A stretch of 64,000 nt of DNA from positions 186,001-250,000 of the forward strand of contig NZ_SIRS01000003.1 of the NCBI RefSeq assembly GCF_004310335.1, read 5' to 3'. The notes under the pieces were generated by a model, which was not told where the DNA came from, made no database searches, and saw only the letters and a program-made list of their open reading frames with translations. Of the stretch, positions 46,701-55,278 are shown one piece after another. The position numbers and the translations under genes are program-made. Every line of letters begins with the position of its first letter. Within the stretch, counting starts at the first letter, position 1. Source of the DNA: Hyunsoonleella pacifica. Lineage in GTDB: Bacteria > Bacteroidota > Bacteroidia > Flavobacteriales > Flavobacteriaceae.

Positions 46701-47117
46701 TATGATCCAAAAAAACTTAAAAATGGTATTCATTATCAAGTAAAATCTTTTGCAAGTGTTTATTTAGAAAACACGGGTAACGGATTTAATCAGCATAAAC
46801 TACCTAACCCTGCACAGATAAGCCCTCTAAATCAAATATTAGTGGATGATTTTGATAAAGATGGGCATTTAGATGCCCTAGCTGCAGGAAATTTATATGC
46901 ATCTGAAGTAGAAACACCCAGAGCAGATGCGGGACATGGTGTATTTCTAAAAGGCAATGGCAAGGGTAATTTTAAGGCTGTACCATCAAAAAGCAGTGGT
47001 TTTTTCAGTAGTGGAGATGTAAAAGATATTGCTGAAATAAAAATAAAAAACGATACATATATCATATCAGCTAAAAATAATGACTTCTTGCAATTTACTA
47101 AGTTAAATAAAAGCTAG
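43800..47117 (+). CDS. FG-GAP/VCBS repeat lipoprotein with ASPIC/UnbV domain
   Basis: A 1105-residue lipoprotein (lipobox VLLSC, Cys20). It holds many beta-propeller units with calcium-binding DxNxDG loops (DINNDGLTDLFFTG, DVNNDGYLDIYC, DYDNDGDLDVFV, DLDNDGWKDVFIS, DLNGDGLDDLYVG). The ASPIC/UnbV domain lies about residues 510-600 (FGLGARVDLELDTHNQ, LHFGLGKTKS, VTWPDGKIQIL). Such CRTAC1-like proteins are often surface-exposed and bind ligands or protein partners. It follows susD after an attenuator-like hairpin and precedes the PKD lipoprotein by 49 bp. No catalytic role is evident. Confidence 0.88.
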   Translation: MKRTLIVLCSMVCTVLLSCLDDAKTKAQPITSYNQVIFNELLSDTTNIAFANTLTESDTLNYFTYPYLYMGGGVSAGDINNDGLTDLFFTGNMVDNKLYLNKGNLQFEDITESAGISGDNRWYTGTTMADVNNDGYLDIYCLVGGQSTPKENQLYINNGDNTFSEHAKTFGLNDVGNSVDASFFDYDNDGDLDVFVANYPITPFNYNSYNYKMRMDRVTDVETDNLYRNDGGKFTKVTDEANVKMYSLSLSVTVSDLNNDGWTDIYVSNDFGSPDCMYINNKDGSFSDKIKTSTNHTSFYGMGVDIADFNNDGLLDILQMDMDAESNRRSKANMASMNPQIFDNIEKVGFQYQYMQNTLQLGLGNQEDELPKYSDISRLAGLSSTDWSWAPLFADLDNDGWKDVFISNGTRREINNKDYFIGLKGQKKQKDSLLSKSLNIPSEKIDNYVFKNKGDLTFEKVNKAWGLQKEGFSNGAIYVDLDNDGDLEIVTNNIDDKATIFENTSSETNNYLVFNFKGHSKNTFGLGARVDLELDTHNQTQVLTLSRGFQSSVAPELHFGLGKTKSVKQAKVTWPDGKIQILKNIDVNKHIAINYQNANTNQETASAKTNTLFENVTDTLVVYKHKENIYDDFKYEILLPHKTSQFGPGIAVGDLNGDGLDDLYVGAASKYPGGMFFQKPDGSFKQQKTKVLIQDRFHEDIGALIFDADNDGDNDLYIVSGGNEFKYNSKMLKDRLYINQGNGNFIKSKLALPQMLSSGSRVIAEDYDKDGDLDLFVGGRLIPANYPYPANSYLLENVGRKGSPKFKINTKESDHFSKMGLVTTALWLDYDKDGWKDLFVTGEWMPIRVFKNNKGSLEETTTKLGLDDTVGWWFSLSNGDFDGDGDQDLICGNLGLNYKYKANTEETFDVYLNDFDGNNINDIVLSYYNNGKKYPVRGRECSSQQMPNIKKKYESYDVFSTATLTDIYDPKKLKNGIHYQVKSFASVYLENTGNGFNQHKLPNPAQISPLNQILVDDFDKDGHLDALAAGNLYASEVETPRADAGHGVFLKGNGKGNFKAVPSKSSGFFSSGDVKDIAEIKIKNDTYIISAKNNDFLQFTKLNKS

Positions 47118-47165
47118 TCAAGATCTAAATAATAACATATAATTAAAACCAAAACTAATCTAATA

Positions 47166-48791
47166 ATGAAAAATCTTCTAACACTTTTAATTTCTTTCGC
47201 CCTTGTTTTGGCTACTACTTCATGTGAGGACGAAAATGATTTCAATTATGTACTATTTGCTGATGAAGCACCTACAGAAGTTCAGGCTATAATAACTGTT
47301 GCTACTGACAACTCTGGGGTTGTGACTGTATCACCAACAGCTAAAGGGGTATCTTCCTTTAGAGTATTTTTCGGTGACCCAAGCAATAACCAAGCTTTAA
47401 TTGGCAGAAATAAAACTATAGAAAACGTTTATCCTGAAGGAGAGTATACTGTTAGAATAGTAGCTATATCTCCAAATGATAAAACTACAGAAACAACACA
47501 AAATATATTTGTTGAGCGCACAGCTATATTAAATATTGAGAGCGGGCTTCTGGTATCTGAAACAGCTAAAGAAGTGGAACTTACTCCTGTAGCAGATAAT
47601 GCAACACAATTTGTAATTAATTTTGGTGATGGCACCCAAGAAACTGTAAATGCTGGAGACAGTATAAGACATATTTATGCAGAAGGAGGCGATTTTCAAA
47701 TTAATATTGAAGCTAGTAATCCTGACACTGGAAAATCTAACCAAATTACAGAGTTTACATCAATACAAGTTGGTCCCTTAGATTTATTGTTAACGTTTGA
47801 TGACCCAATAACAGATTATACTTTTAATCCTTTTGGTGGTGTATCTACAGAAATAGTAGCAAACCCTAATCTGTCTGGAACAAATGAAGAAGAAAGTAAT
47901 GTTGCTGCCATAACCAATTCAGGTAATTCATTTGAAGGTTTTGTGTACGACTTACCAACACCAATAGATTTTAGCAGCAATAAAAAAACAATGTTCGTTA
48001 AGGTGTTTAACGATACAGGTAACACGATTCCTATCACATTACAATTTGTAAACGGTGTTAACGGAGAACGCGGAGTAGAGGTAGTTACTAACCATACAGG
48101 TTCTGGTTGGGAAACATTAGAATTTAATTTCTTTAACGCATCTAAAGTTTTTATTCCAAACGATCCTGAAAATTTTCAATCCATAACACCAACAGGACAA
48201 TACGGTACCATTGCATTTTTTATTGACGGCCCCGGTAGTACACAAGGAACATTCTTTTTAGATGATTTTGTACAAAGCCTTGGAGACGCTCCTGCAGGAC
48301 CACAATATGTATTTGATTTTGAAGATATTACATTAGAAGGCTCTTTCGACTTTGGTGCACCAATTCAAATTGTAGATAATCCATTCCCAAATGCTGTAAA
48401 TAGTTCCTCTAAAGTTCTAGAAATACAGAGAGGTCCGGGTTTATTCCAAGGTTCAGGTTTTGATATTCCTCTTTTAGATTTAACAACAGAAGATAAGATT
48501 ATTACAATAAAACTATATTCAGAAATACCTGCTTTACTTTCTGTAGATTTAAAAGTTTCTCCTACTGGAGCAAGGTCTGCCAACGTACAAGTTAATCATA
48601 CAGGTTCTGGTTGGGAAGAACTAACGTTTGATTACTCAAACGCTACAAAAGCTTTTGAACCAAATGATCCTGAGAATTTTGCACCGCTACCAGCCAACCA
48701 AGTTGGTGCATATACACAAATTGTGTTTATAGTTAATGGGCCCAACGAAGATACAGGTACATTTTATATGGACGATATTATTAAACCTTAA
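47166..48791 (+). CDS. PKD-domain lipoprotein with a duplicated C-terminal module (surface glycan binding)
   Basis: A 541-residue lipoprotein (lipobox TTSC, Cys20). Two PKD-like beta domains (about 36-120 and 122-205, the second with FVINFGDGTQETV) are followed by two copies of a beta-rich module (about 210-375 and 388-541). Each module has a start LLLTFDDP / YVFDFEDI, then NHTGSGWE, NDPENF and a final GTFFLDDF / GTFYMDDI. The internal duplication is plain by eye. This place in a SusCD operon is that of SusE/F-type surface glycan-binding proteins, so glycan binding is inferred. Confidence 0.85.
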   Translation: MKNLLTLLISFALVLATTSCEDENDFNYVLFADEAPTEVQAIITVATDNSGVVTVSPTAKGVSSFRVFFGDPSNNQALIGRNKTIENVYPEGEYTVRIVAISPNDKTTETTQNIFVERTAILNIESGLLVSETAKEVELTPVADNATQFVINFGDGTQETVNAGDSIRHIYAEGGDFQINIEASNPDTGKSNQITEFTSIQVGPLDLLLTFDDPITDYTFNPFGGVSTEIVANPNLSGTNEEESNVAAITNSGNSFEGFVYDLPTPIDFSSNKKTMFVKVFNDTGNTIPITLQFVNGVNGERGVEVVTNHTGSGWETLEFNFFNASKVFIPNDPENFQSITPTGQYGTIAFFIDGPGSTQGTFFLDDFVQSLGDAPAGPQYVFDFEDITLEGSFDFGAPIQIVDNPFPNAVNSSSKVLEIQRGPGLFQGSGFDIPLLDLTTEDKIITIKLYSEIPALLSVDLKVSPTGARSANVQVNHTGSGWEELTFDYSNATKAFEPNDPENFAPLPANQVGAYTQIVFIVNGPNEDTGTFYMDDIIKP

Positions 48792-48824
48792 GAAGGTATT
48801 AGATAAATAAAACAATTATTTAAT

Positions 48825-48868
48825 CCAAGCTTTATTAAGATGGTATTTCTTAATAAAGCTTGGGTTTT
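48825..48868 (+). terminator. Terminator of the SusCD operon
   Basis: TCCAAGCTTTATTAAGA pairs with TCTTAATAAAGCTTGG around TGGTATT, followed by GTTTTT. It is one of the strongest stems in the window. Confidence 0.9.
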
Positions 48869-49145
48869 TAAATGAATAACATTCTTCTTTTTAAACAAAA
48901 CTCTTTTCACTAGCACTAGTATTTCTAGTTAAATCTGTAGCTAGAAACAGTTAATTTAATTCGTCGACAAAAAAGAATCCATATTGTGTTAGAATAATGA
49001 TTGTAAAGACATCTTATTTACTTTTACTTAGATCACTCCAAATTCTAAATTGTGTCTATATAACGAAACAGCTTTTTATAGAACATACATCAAATTAAAA
49101 CTGTATAGTGGGCGTCTTTTTATGGTTTCATTTATAGATAATATT

Positions 49146-49181
49146 AAAAAGCTCAGGATAAAATTTCATCCTGAGCTTTTT
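49146..49181 (-). terminator. Terminator of the GH3 gene
   Basis: AAAAAGCTCAGGAT pairs with ATCCTGAGCTTTTT around AAAATTTC. It lies 39 bp beyond the minus-strand GH3 stop and is symmetrical in its A/T runs, so it may work in both directions. Confidence 0.88.
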
Positions 49182-49219
49182 AAACTATATAATTATGTAA
49201 TCTTTAAATATTAAATCTG

Positions 49220-51424
49220 TTATTTCTGTTTAACGTTTATGTTTATGGTCTTATCAATATTGTTTGAAGCATTACCTACATATATAATATAACCGCCTGT
49301 TTCAATACTCCAGTCTGAGGCAGACACATCATAATATGCCAAAGATGAAACAGGAACACTTATACTTACATTTTTAGATTTTCCTTTTTCAACAAAAACT
49401 TTTTTAAACCCTTTAAGCTCTTTTAATGCTCGCTTAACCTTAGAATTTTTCTTGCCAACATACACTTGAACCACCTCAGAACCGTCGATGTTGCCTGTAT
49501 TACTAACATTACAAGACACTAGAATAGTTTCATCAGAAGTGTTTTTTTTCTTGTTAACAGCAATATTAGAGATACTAAAATCAGAATAGGATAACCCATA
49601 TCCAAAAGCAAACTCTGGCTCTATCTTTTTAGTATCAAACCATCTATAGCCTACTAAAATATCCTCTTTGTAATATTGATTAACACCATCGCCAGGATAT
49701 GATAATTCTCCATAAAAATGAGCACCATTATCCTTTAATTGTTTGGGAAATGAAAATGGAAGTTTCCCTGAAGGGTTAATATCTCCACTTACTACGTCTG
49801 CAATAGCATGCCCAGCCATACTACCTAAATACCATGTTTGAATTAAACCGTCAACTTTAGACAGCCATGGTGTTGCTACAGCATTTCCTGTAACAAGTAG
49901 CATTCCTAAATTAGAGTTAACTGCCTTCAGCTCATTAATAAAACTTTCTTGATTATATGGAAGCTCATAAGACTGCCTATCATCACCTTCACAATCTTGT
50001 AAATGGCTTTTATTTAGTCCACCTACGTACAAAACAATATCTGCCTTTTTAGCTATTTCTATAGCTTGTATTCGTAATGAATCTTGATTCAATTTAGACG
50101 GGATTATATTATCATAAACAGATGGGCCTGTATGGTATCCCATAGCATGAATAATTTTAGCCTTTTTGTAGCGTTGTTTAAGCCCCTCAAGAGGAGAGAT
50201 TTCAAATTGAGGTTTTAATTCAGAAGAGCCTCCACCAGCAGTCATAGAGCGTGTTGCATTTTCTCCAATCACAGCTATAGTAATCCCTTCTTTATCTTCA
50301 ATAGGAAAGAAATTATTTTTATTTTTTAAAAGTACAATGCCTTCTTGAGCAACTTTTCTAGCAACATCATGGTGTTCTTTATTATTAATTCTACCAAAGC
50401 CTCTATTTGGTTTTAATGTAGTACGATACATTAATCTTAAAATACGTCTAACTTTATCATCAACCACTGCTTCATCTATATCTCCATTTTTTAAGGCTTT
50501 CAAAAACGGAGACGCTAAATAATAGTAGTCGTAATGATTTGCTGTTGTTGTTCCTAATCCATCTGTACCTGTTCCCATTTCCATATCTAATCCGTTAAGA
50601 GCGGCTTCCATCGTGTTATGCGTAGAACTCCAATCACTAATTACAACACCATCATACCCCCAATGATCTTTTAGAATGGTTTTAGTTAATAATTCGTGAT
50701 GTGTAGTATACTGTCCTCTAAATTTGTTATATGCACCCATAACAGCCCATACACCAGCTTCTTTTACAGCAGCTTTAAAGGCCGGTAAATAAATTTCATA
50801 TAAAGCTCTATCACTAGCTTCAACGTTAATTGTACTTCTCCAATGCTCTTGATTATTTAATGCAAAATGTTTCACACAAGCTGCTACATTATTTGCTTGT
50901 ACACCTTTAATATAGGGCACTACCATTTTTGAAGCTAAAAAAGGATCTTCTCCCATATACTCAAAATTCCTACCATTAAGTGGTGTTCTATATATATTAA
51001 CTCCTGGTCCCAGTAATACATCTTTTTCTCTATAAAGTGCTTCTTCTCCAATACTTCTTCCAAATTGAGCAGATAAATCTGGATTAAAACCTGCCGCTAA
51101 ACAAGTTAGTGCTGGAAATGCCGTAATAGAATCATTAGTCCAGCCAGCATAGTTCCATGAATCCCAGCCTATTTCTGCTCTAACGCCATGAGGACCATCG
51201 CTCATCCATACTTCCGGAATCCCAAGTCGTTCAACTCCTTTTGTACTAAATTTTGATTGTGCATGACACATTGCAACTTTTTCTTCTAAAGTTAGCAACT
51301 GTAAAATACTATCAATTTTTTTATTTATCTCTTTATCGTTATCAGATAAACGATCTTGAGCTAGTGAAAAATTGAATAATACGAATGAACATAAAAGTGT
51401 GAGGGTATAATACTTAATAGACAT
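49220..51424 (-). CDS. GH3 family beta-glucosidase
   Basis: A 734-residue exported enzyme (signal peptide about 1-22, ending SLAQ; no lipobox, so probably periplasmic or secreted). The GH3 barrel has WMSDGPHGVR (75-ish), GPGVNIYRTPLNGRNFEYMGEDPFL (139-164) and CVKHFALNNQEHWR. The nucleophile is Asp264 in VVISDWSSTHN, the Asp-Trp form common in beta-glucosidases. The GH3 C-terminal domain (about 355-580) and a fibronectin-III-like end (about 640-720) follow. It lies opposite to the SusCD operon and has its own promoter, with the locus terminators between. It would finish the breakdown of imported oligosaccharides. Confidence 0.92.
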   Translation of the reverse strand: MSIKYYTLTLLCSFVLFNFSLAQDRLSDNDKEINKKIDSILQLLTLEEKVAMCHAQSKFSTKGVERLGIPEVWMSDGPHGVRAEIGWDSWNYAGWTNDSITAFPALTCLAAGFNPDLSAQFGRSIGEEALYREKDVLLGPGVNIYRTPLNGRNFEYMGEDPFLASKMVVPYIKGVQANNVAACVKHFALNNQEHWRSTINVEASDRALYEIYLPAFKAAVKEAGVWAVMGAYNKFRGQYTTHHELLTKTILKDHWGYDGVVISDWSSTHNTMEAALNGLDMEMGTGTDGLGTTTANHYDYYYLASPFLKALKNGDIDEAVVDDKVRRILRLMYRTTLKPNRGFGRINNKEHHDVARKVAQEGIVLLKNKNNFFPIEDKEGITIAVIGENATRSMTAGGGSSELKPQFEISPLEGLKQRYKKAKIIHAMGYHTGPSVYDNIIPSKLNQDSLRIQAIEIAKKADIVLYVGGLNKSHLQDCEGDDRQSYELPYNQESFINELKAVNSNLGMLLVTGNAVATPWLSKVDGLIQTWYLGSMAGHAIADVVSGDINPSGKLPFSFPKQLKDNGAHFYGELSYPGDGVNQYYKEDILVGYRWFDTKKIEPEFAFGYGLSYSDFSISNIAVNKKKNTSDETILVSCNVSNTGNIDGSEVVQVYVGKKNSKVKRALKELKGFKKVFVEKGKSKNVSISVPVSSLAYYDVSASDWSIETGGYIIYVGNASNNIDKTININVKQK

Positions 51425-51633
51425 AAATGATTAATGTTTAATTTTTTTCTTTTTTATGAATGGGCATAAAATTACTTTAAGCTATTATGAGTACTTAGAA
51501 CTAATTAAGCAATTATTAGAATATTTAAGCCAACCAATCATTTAAGTTTTGTAACACTAGCCTACTCAATTAAATAAGTGACCTTATTATATACCCCGTG
51601 TCTTATAAAAAAACTATTTATTAACTTAAATCT

Positions 51634-51648
51634 AATATATATATATAT
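51634..51648. repeat. (TA)n run before dodecin
   Basis: A run of alternating A and T (AATATATATATATAT) lies directly before the dodecin start codon. Such short dinucleotide runs can vary in length by slippage, and this one sits where it could change the ribosome-binding region. Confidence 0.5.
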
Positions 51649-51649
51649 C

Positions 51650-51850
51650 ATGGCAATATTAAAAGTTATTGAAGTATTAGCAAACTCAGAAAAAAGTTGG
51701 GAAGATGCTACTAAAAAAGCAGTAGCACAGGCGTCAAAAAGCGTTAAAAATATTCGTTCTGTTTATGTTCAAGATCAAAGCGCAAGTGTTGATGGTGGGG
51801 AAATAACAGATTTTAGAGTAAACGTAAAAATTACTTTTGAAGTGAAGTAA
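51650..51850 (+). CDS. Dodecin (flavin-storage protein)
   Basis: A 66-residue protein. ATG at 51650 begins MAILKVIEVLANSEKSWEDA, the exact dodecin start; an upstream ATG at 51578 adds a hydrophobic, unrelated stretch and is rejected. The family motif SWEDATKKAVAQASK and the C-terminal VNVKITFEVK strand are present. Dodecins form dodecameric shells that hold flavins and protect the cell against light damage. The key residues of flavin binding were not checked individually. Confidence 0.9.
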   Translation: MAILKVIEVLANSEKSWEDATKKAVAQASKSVKNIRSVYVQDQSASVDGGEITDFRVNVKITFEVK

Positions 51851-51873
51851 CATAAAGCGGCACAAAATTTACC

Positions 51874-51901
51874 AGCGTTCATTATTTTGAACGCTTTTTT
51901 T
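51874..51901 (+). terminator. Terminator of dodecin
   Basis: AGCGTTCA (51874-51881) pairs with TGAACGCT (51888-51895), followed by a T-run. Confidence 0.8.
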
Positions 51902-51916
51902 ATGCCCTTTTTTAAC

Positions 51917-51924
51917 TAACTTTG
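51917..51924 (+). promoter_or_regulatory. -7 element of the DUF255 gene
   Basis: TAACTTTG matches TAnnTTTG just 5 bp before the start codon at 51929, which would make the transcript leaderless or nearly so. Confidence 0.4.
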
Positions 51925-51928
51925 AGTT

Positions 51929-54034
51929 ATGAAGTATACACTACTATTATTTCTGGTAATTCTTATGAATTGTAAAAGCCAAAATCAGGAATCCAAAAAT
52001 CAACATAAATACACAAATGCTTTAATAAATGAAACTAGTCCTTACTTACTACAGCATGCCCACAATCCAGTAGATTGGTACGCCTGGAATAATGAGACTT
52101 TAGAAAAAGCCAAAAAAGAAAACAAATTAATGCTAATTAGTGTTGGTTACTCATCTTGCCATTGGTGTCATGTTATGGAACATGAAAGCTTTGAGGACAG
52201 CTTGGTTGCTCAAGTAATGAATAAGGACTTTATAAATATAAAGGTAGATAGAGAGGAAAGACCAGATGTAGATCAAATTTACATGAATGCTGTTCAACTT
52301 ATGAAAGGTAGTGGTGGATGGCCCTTAAATGTAGTAGCGCTACCAGATGGAAGGCCTATTTGGGGAGATACCTACTTACCAAAAGAACAGTGGATAAGTG
52401 TTTTAAATCAAATTTCTAAACTCTACAGCGAGGAACCTAACAAGCTTATACAGCAAGCAGAGAACATTCAAAAAGGGATAAACTCTATATCAGTTGTAGA
52501 CGTAAATAACGATGCTCCTATTTTTGAAAAAACATTTATCTCTGAGGCTGTTGATAACTGGTCTAAACAATTTGACTACAAATTTGGTGGTACTAATCGA
52601 GAGCCTAAGTTTATGATGCCTAATAACTACCATTTTCTATTGCGTTATGCATACCAAACTGATGATAAAAAGCTTTTAGATTTTGTAAATCTTACACTTA
52701 AAAAAATTGCTTTTGGAGGTGTTTATGATCATGTTGGAGGTGGATTTTCGAGATATTCTACTGATGGTAGATGGCACGTACCTCATTTTGAAAAAATGCT
52801 GTACGATAATGCGCAATTAGTCAGTTTATATTCAGATGCATATTTACTAACTCATAATAATTTATATAAAGAAGTAGTTGAAGAAACACTAAATTTTTTA
52901 AAATCTGAAATGACAACCAGCGAAGGTGCTTTCTATTCTTCTTTTGATGCAGATAGTAAAACTCCTAAAGATGAATTAGAGGAAGGTGCTTTTTATGTAT
53001 GGCAAAAAGCAGAATTAAAAACAATACTAAAAGAAGACTTTCAATTATTTTCTGATTACTATAATATTAACAATTATGGATTATGGGAAAAAAGCAACTA
53101 TGTACTCATCAGAAAAGATGATAATATTAGCTTTTTGAAAAAACATGACATATCACAAGAACTACTTAATGAAAAAAAATCTATATGGAAATCTGCTCTT
53201 TCAAAAGCTAGGAATACAAGACCTAAACCAAGAATGGATGATAAAACCTTAACATCATGGAATGGCTTGATGCTCAAAGCTTATGTAGACGCCTATCGTG
53301 CATTGCAAAATAAAGCTTATTTAGATGCAGCAGAAAAGAATGCCGATTTTATAGTGTCTAAAGTGCTACGAAATGATGGTGGGTTAAATCACACCTACAA
53401 AGAAGGTAAGAGTAAAATTAACGGTTACCTTGATGATTATGCTACAGTAATTGATGCTTTTATAGCGCTTTATGAAGTTAGCTTAAATGATAAATGGTTA
53501 AAAATAGCAAACGATTTAGCAAATTATACATTCAAGCATTTTTATGAAGAGCGTAGTAAATTATTTTACTATACCTCAAACGAAGATGCTTCTTTAGTTT
53601 CTAGAAATATGGTATATCATGATAATGTTATTCCTAGTAGTAATTCCATGATGGCTAAAAACTTATTTAAGCTATCGCATTATTTTGACAACACATTATT
53701 TGCCTCATCAGCAATAACAATGTTAAACAATGTAAAACCAGAAATGTTGAAGTACCCCACTGCATATTCTAATTGGTTTGATTTGATGTTGAATTATACC
53801 AATCCGTTTTATGAAGTTGCCATTGCAGGACAACAAGCCAAAGAAAAGATTTCTGAATTAAATCAAAACTATATTCCCAACAAACTAATAGCTGGAAGCA
53901 CTTCTGAAAACAACATGCCTTTACTAAAACATAGGTATACTCCAAATAAGACACTTATTTATGTTTGTGTGAATAAAGCCTGCAAATTACCAGTAGATGA
54001 AGTAGATAAAGCCATTAATTTATTAAACAAATGA
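51929..54034 (+). CDS. DUF255 thioredoxin-fold lipoprotein (YyaL/SPATA20 type)
   Basis: A 701-residue lipoprotein (lipobox ILMNC, Cys15). The thioredoxin-like domain (about 30-190) has the redox motif CHWC, Cys77 and Cys80, in [16 protein letters not shown]. The long alpha-barrel part (about 215-640) resembles six-hairpin glycosidases (N-acyl-glucosamine 2-epimerase type fold; [32 protein letters not shown]). The human relative is spermatogenesis-associated protein 20. The reaction is unknown. A DUF1304 gene overlaps its end by 4 bp. Confidence 0.88.
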   Translation: MKYTLLLFLVILMNCKSQNQESKNQHKYTNALINETSPYLLQHAHNPVDWYAWNNETLEKAKKENKLMLISVGYSSCHWCHVMEHESFEDSLVAQVMNKDFINIKVDREERPDVDQIYMNAVQLMKGSGGWPLNVVALPDGRPIWGDTYLPKEQWISVLNQISKLYSEEPNKLIQQAENIQKGINSISVVDVNNDAPIFEKTFISEAVDNWSKQFDYKFGGTNREPKFMMPNNYHFLLRYAYQTDDKKLLDFVNLTLKKIAFGGVYDHVGGGFSRYSTDGRWHVPHFEKMLYDNAQLVSLYSDAYLLTHNNLYKEVVEETLNFLKSEMTTSEGAFYSSFDADSKTPKDELEEGAFYVWQKAELKTILKEDFQLFSDYYNINNYGLWEKSNYVLIRKDDNISFLKKHDISQELLNEKKSIWKSALSKARNTRPKPRMDDKTLTSWNGLMLKAYVDAYRALQNKAYLDAAEKNADFIVSKVLRNDGGLNHTYKEGKSKINGYLDDYATVIDAFIALYEVSLNDKWLKIANDLANYTFKHFYEERSKLFYYTSNEDASLVSRNMVYHDNVIPSSNSMMAKNLFKLSHYFDNTLFASSAITMLNNVKPEMLKYPTAYSNWFDLMLNYTNPFYEVAIAGQQAKEKISELNQNYIPNKLIAGSTSENNMPLLKHRYTPNKTLIYVCVNKACKLPVDEVDKAINLLNK

Positions 54035-54384
54035 GTACAATAGCAATTATTTTTACCTCAATTGTTGCATTAGAACATCTTTACTTTTTAGTGCTAGAAA
54101 TGTTTTTATGGACAACCCCAAAAGGCATTAAAACCTTTGGTTTAAAATCTAAAAAATTTGCCGAAGACACCAAAGTATTAGCAGCAAATCAAGGATTGTA
54201 TAACGGATTTTTAGCTGCTGGATTGGTTTATTCTAGTATTACTAAAAATAAAGAAATAGCTGTATTATTTCTAATCTGTGTGACCATAGCAGGTATTTTT
54301 GGGTCTTATTCAACAAAGCAATTAAAGCTATTTTTAATACAAGCTGTTCCTGCTATAATAGCTCTTGTTTTTTGCTTTATTTAG
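54031..54384 (+). CDS. DUF1304 membrane protein
   Basis: A 117-residue protein with four membrane spans (about 5-23, 52-70, 74-92 and 96-115) and the family pattern [28 protein letters not shown]. Its ATG overlaps the stop of the DUF255 gene (ATGA), so both are cotranslated. Function unknown. Confidence 0.85.
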   Translation: MSTIAIIFTSIVALEHLYFLVLEMFLWTTPKGIKTFGLKSKKFAEDTKVLAANQGLYNGFLAAGLVYSSITKNKEIAVLFLICVTIAGIFGSYSTKQLKLFLIQAVPAIIALVFCFI

Positions 54385-54460
54385 AATTAATTAATCATTT
54401 AATCACATAAAAACTAAGCAATAGTTTTTATTTTAGTAACTACTAAAAACTAAAAAAATT

Positions 54461-55276
54461 ATGGAAAACGTAGACAAGTATCTTGAAATGGCACAAGGTT
54501 TCATTGTAGAATATGGTGTTAAAATTATCGGCGCAATCGCTATATGGATTATCGGTTCGTGGATAATCAAAAAAATTAACAAAGGTGTTGCCAAAGTAAT
54601 GTCCAAAAAAAACTATGATGAAAGTTTACAAAAGTTCTTGCTTAACCTCATCGGTTGGATTTTAAAAATCCTTTTATTCCTTGCGATTTTATCTCAATTA
54701 GGTGTGGAAACCACATCCTTTGCTGCAATTTTAGCTGCTGCTGGTTTAGCTATAGGTATGGCTTTACAAGGATCTCTAGGAAATTTTGCTGGAGGTGTTT
54801 TAATTATGATATTTAAACCTATTAAAATTGGTGATTTAATAGAAGCCCAAGGAGAACTTGGTGTTGTAAAGGAAATTGAAATTTTTACAACTAAAATAGT
54901 ATCTCCTACGAACAAAGAAATTATTATTCCTAATGGTGCACTTTCCAACGGAAATATTACAAATTATTCTACAGAAGGCAAGTTAAGAGTAGATTTAACA
55001 ATAGGTGTAAGTTATGATGCCGATATAAAACAAACTAAAGATGTTTTAATGAAGGTATTAACAGATAATCCTCAAGTATTAAAAGATCCTGCACCTTCTG
55101 TAAATGTATCTGAACTTGCTGATAGCTCTGTAAACTTTGCGGTAAGACCTTATGCTACAGTTGCAGATTATTGGGATGTATATTTTGGTACTATTGAAAA
55201 ATGTAAATTAGCTCTTGATGCTGCTGGCATTGAAATTCCTTACCCACACAGTGTTGAAATACATAAAGATGCTTAA
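54461..55276 (+). CDS. mscS: Small-conductance mechanosensitive channel
   Basis: A 271-residue channel protein. Spans at about 20-38, 62-80 and 86-110, the third being the pore helix TM3 (AAILAAAGLAIGMALQGSLGNFAGGVLIMIFKP). The soluble beta domain begins GDLIEAQGELGVVKEIEIFTTKI, and the C-terminal alpha/beta end follows. It opens under membrane tension to release solutes in hypo-osmotic shock. Length and pore helix fit E. coli MscS. An inverted repeat (TAGTTTTTA...TAAAAACTA, about 54423-54453) lies just before the start. Confidence 0.93.
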   Translation: MENVDKYLEMAQGFIVEYGVKIIGAIAIWIIGSWIIKKINKGVAKVMSKKNYDESLQKFLLNLIGWILKILLFLAILSQLGVETTSFAAILAAAGLAIGMALQGSLGNFAGGVLIMIFKPIKIGDLIEAQGELGVVKEIEIFTTKIVSPTNKEIIIPNGALSNGNITNYSTEGKLRVDLTIGVSYDADIKQTKDVLMKVLTDNPQVLKDPAPSVNVSELADSSVNFAVRPYATVADYWDVYFGTIEKCKLALDAAGIEIPYPHSVEIHKDA

Positions 55277-55278
55277 AA

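Larger units (their letters stand above)
48792..49219. other. Convergent spacer with two terminators
   Basis: A 428-bp AT-rich region between the plus-strand PKD gene and the minus-strand GH3 gene. It holds two strong terminators (see below) and no credible ORF in between. Confidence 0.6.

Noticed and set aside
51578-51649. Earlier start for dodecin
   Set aside because: The extra 24 residues are hydrophobic and unrelated to dodecin, while MAILKVIEV is the typical N-terminus.
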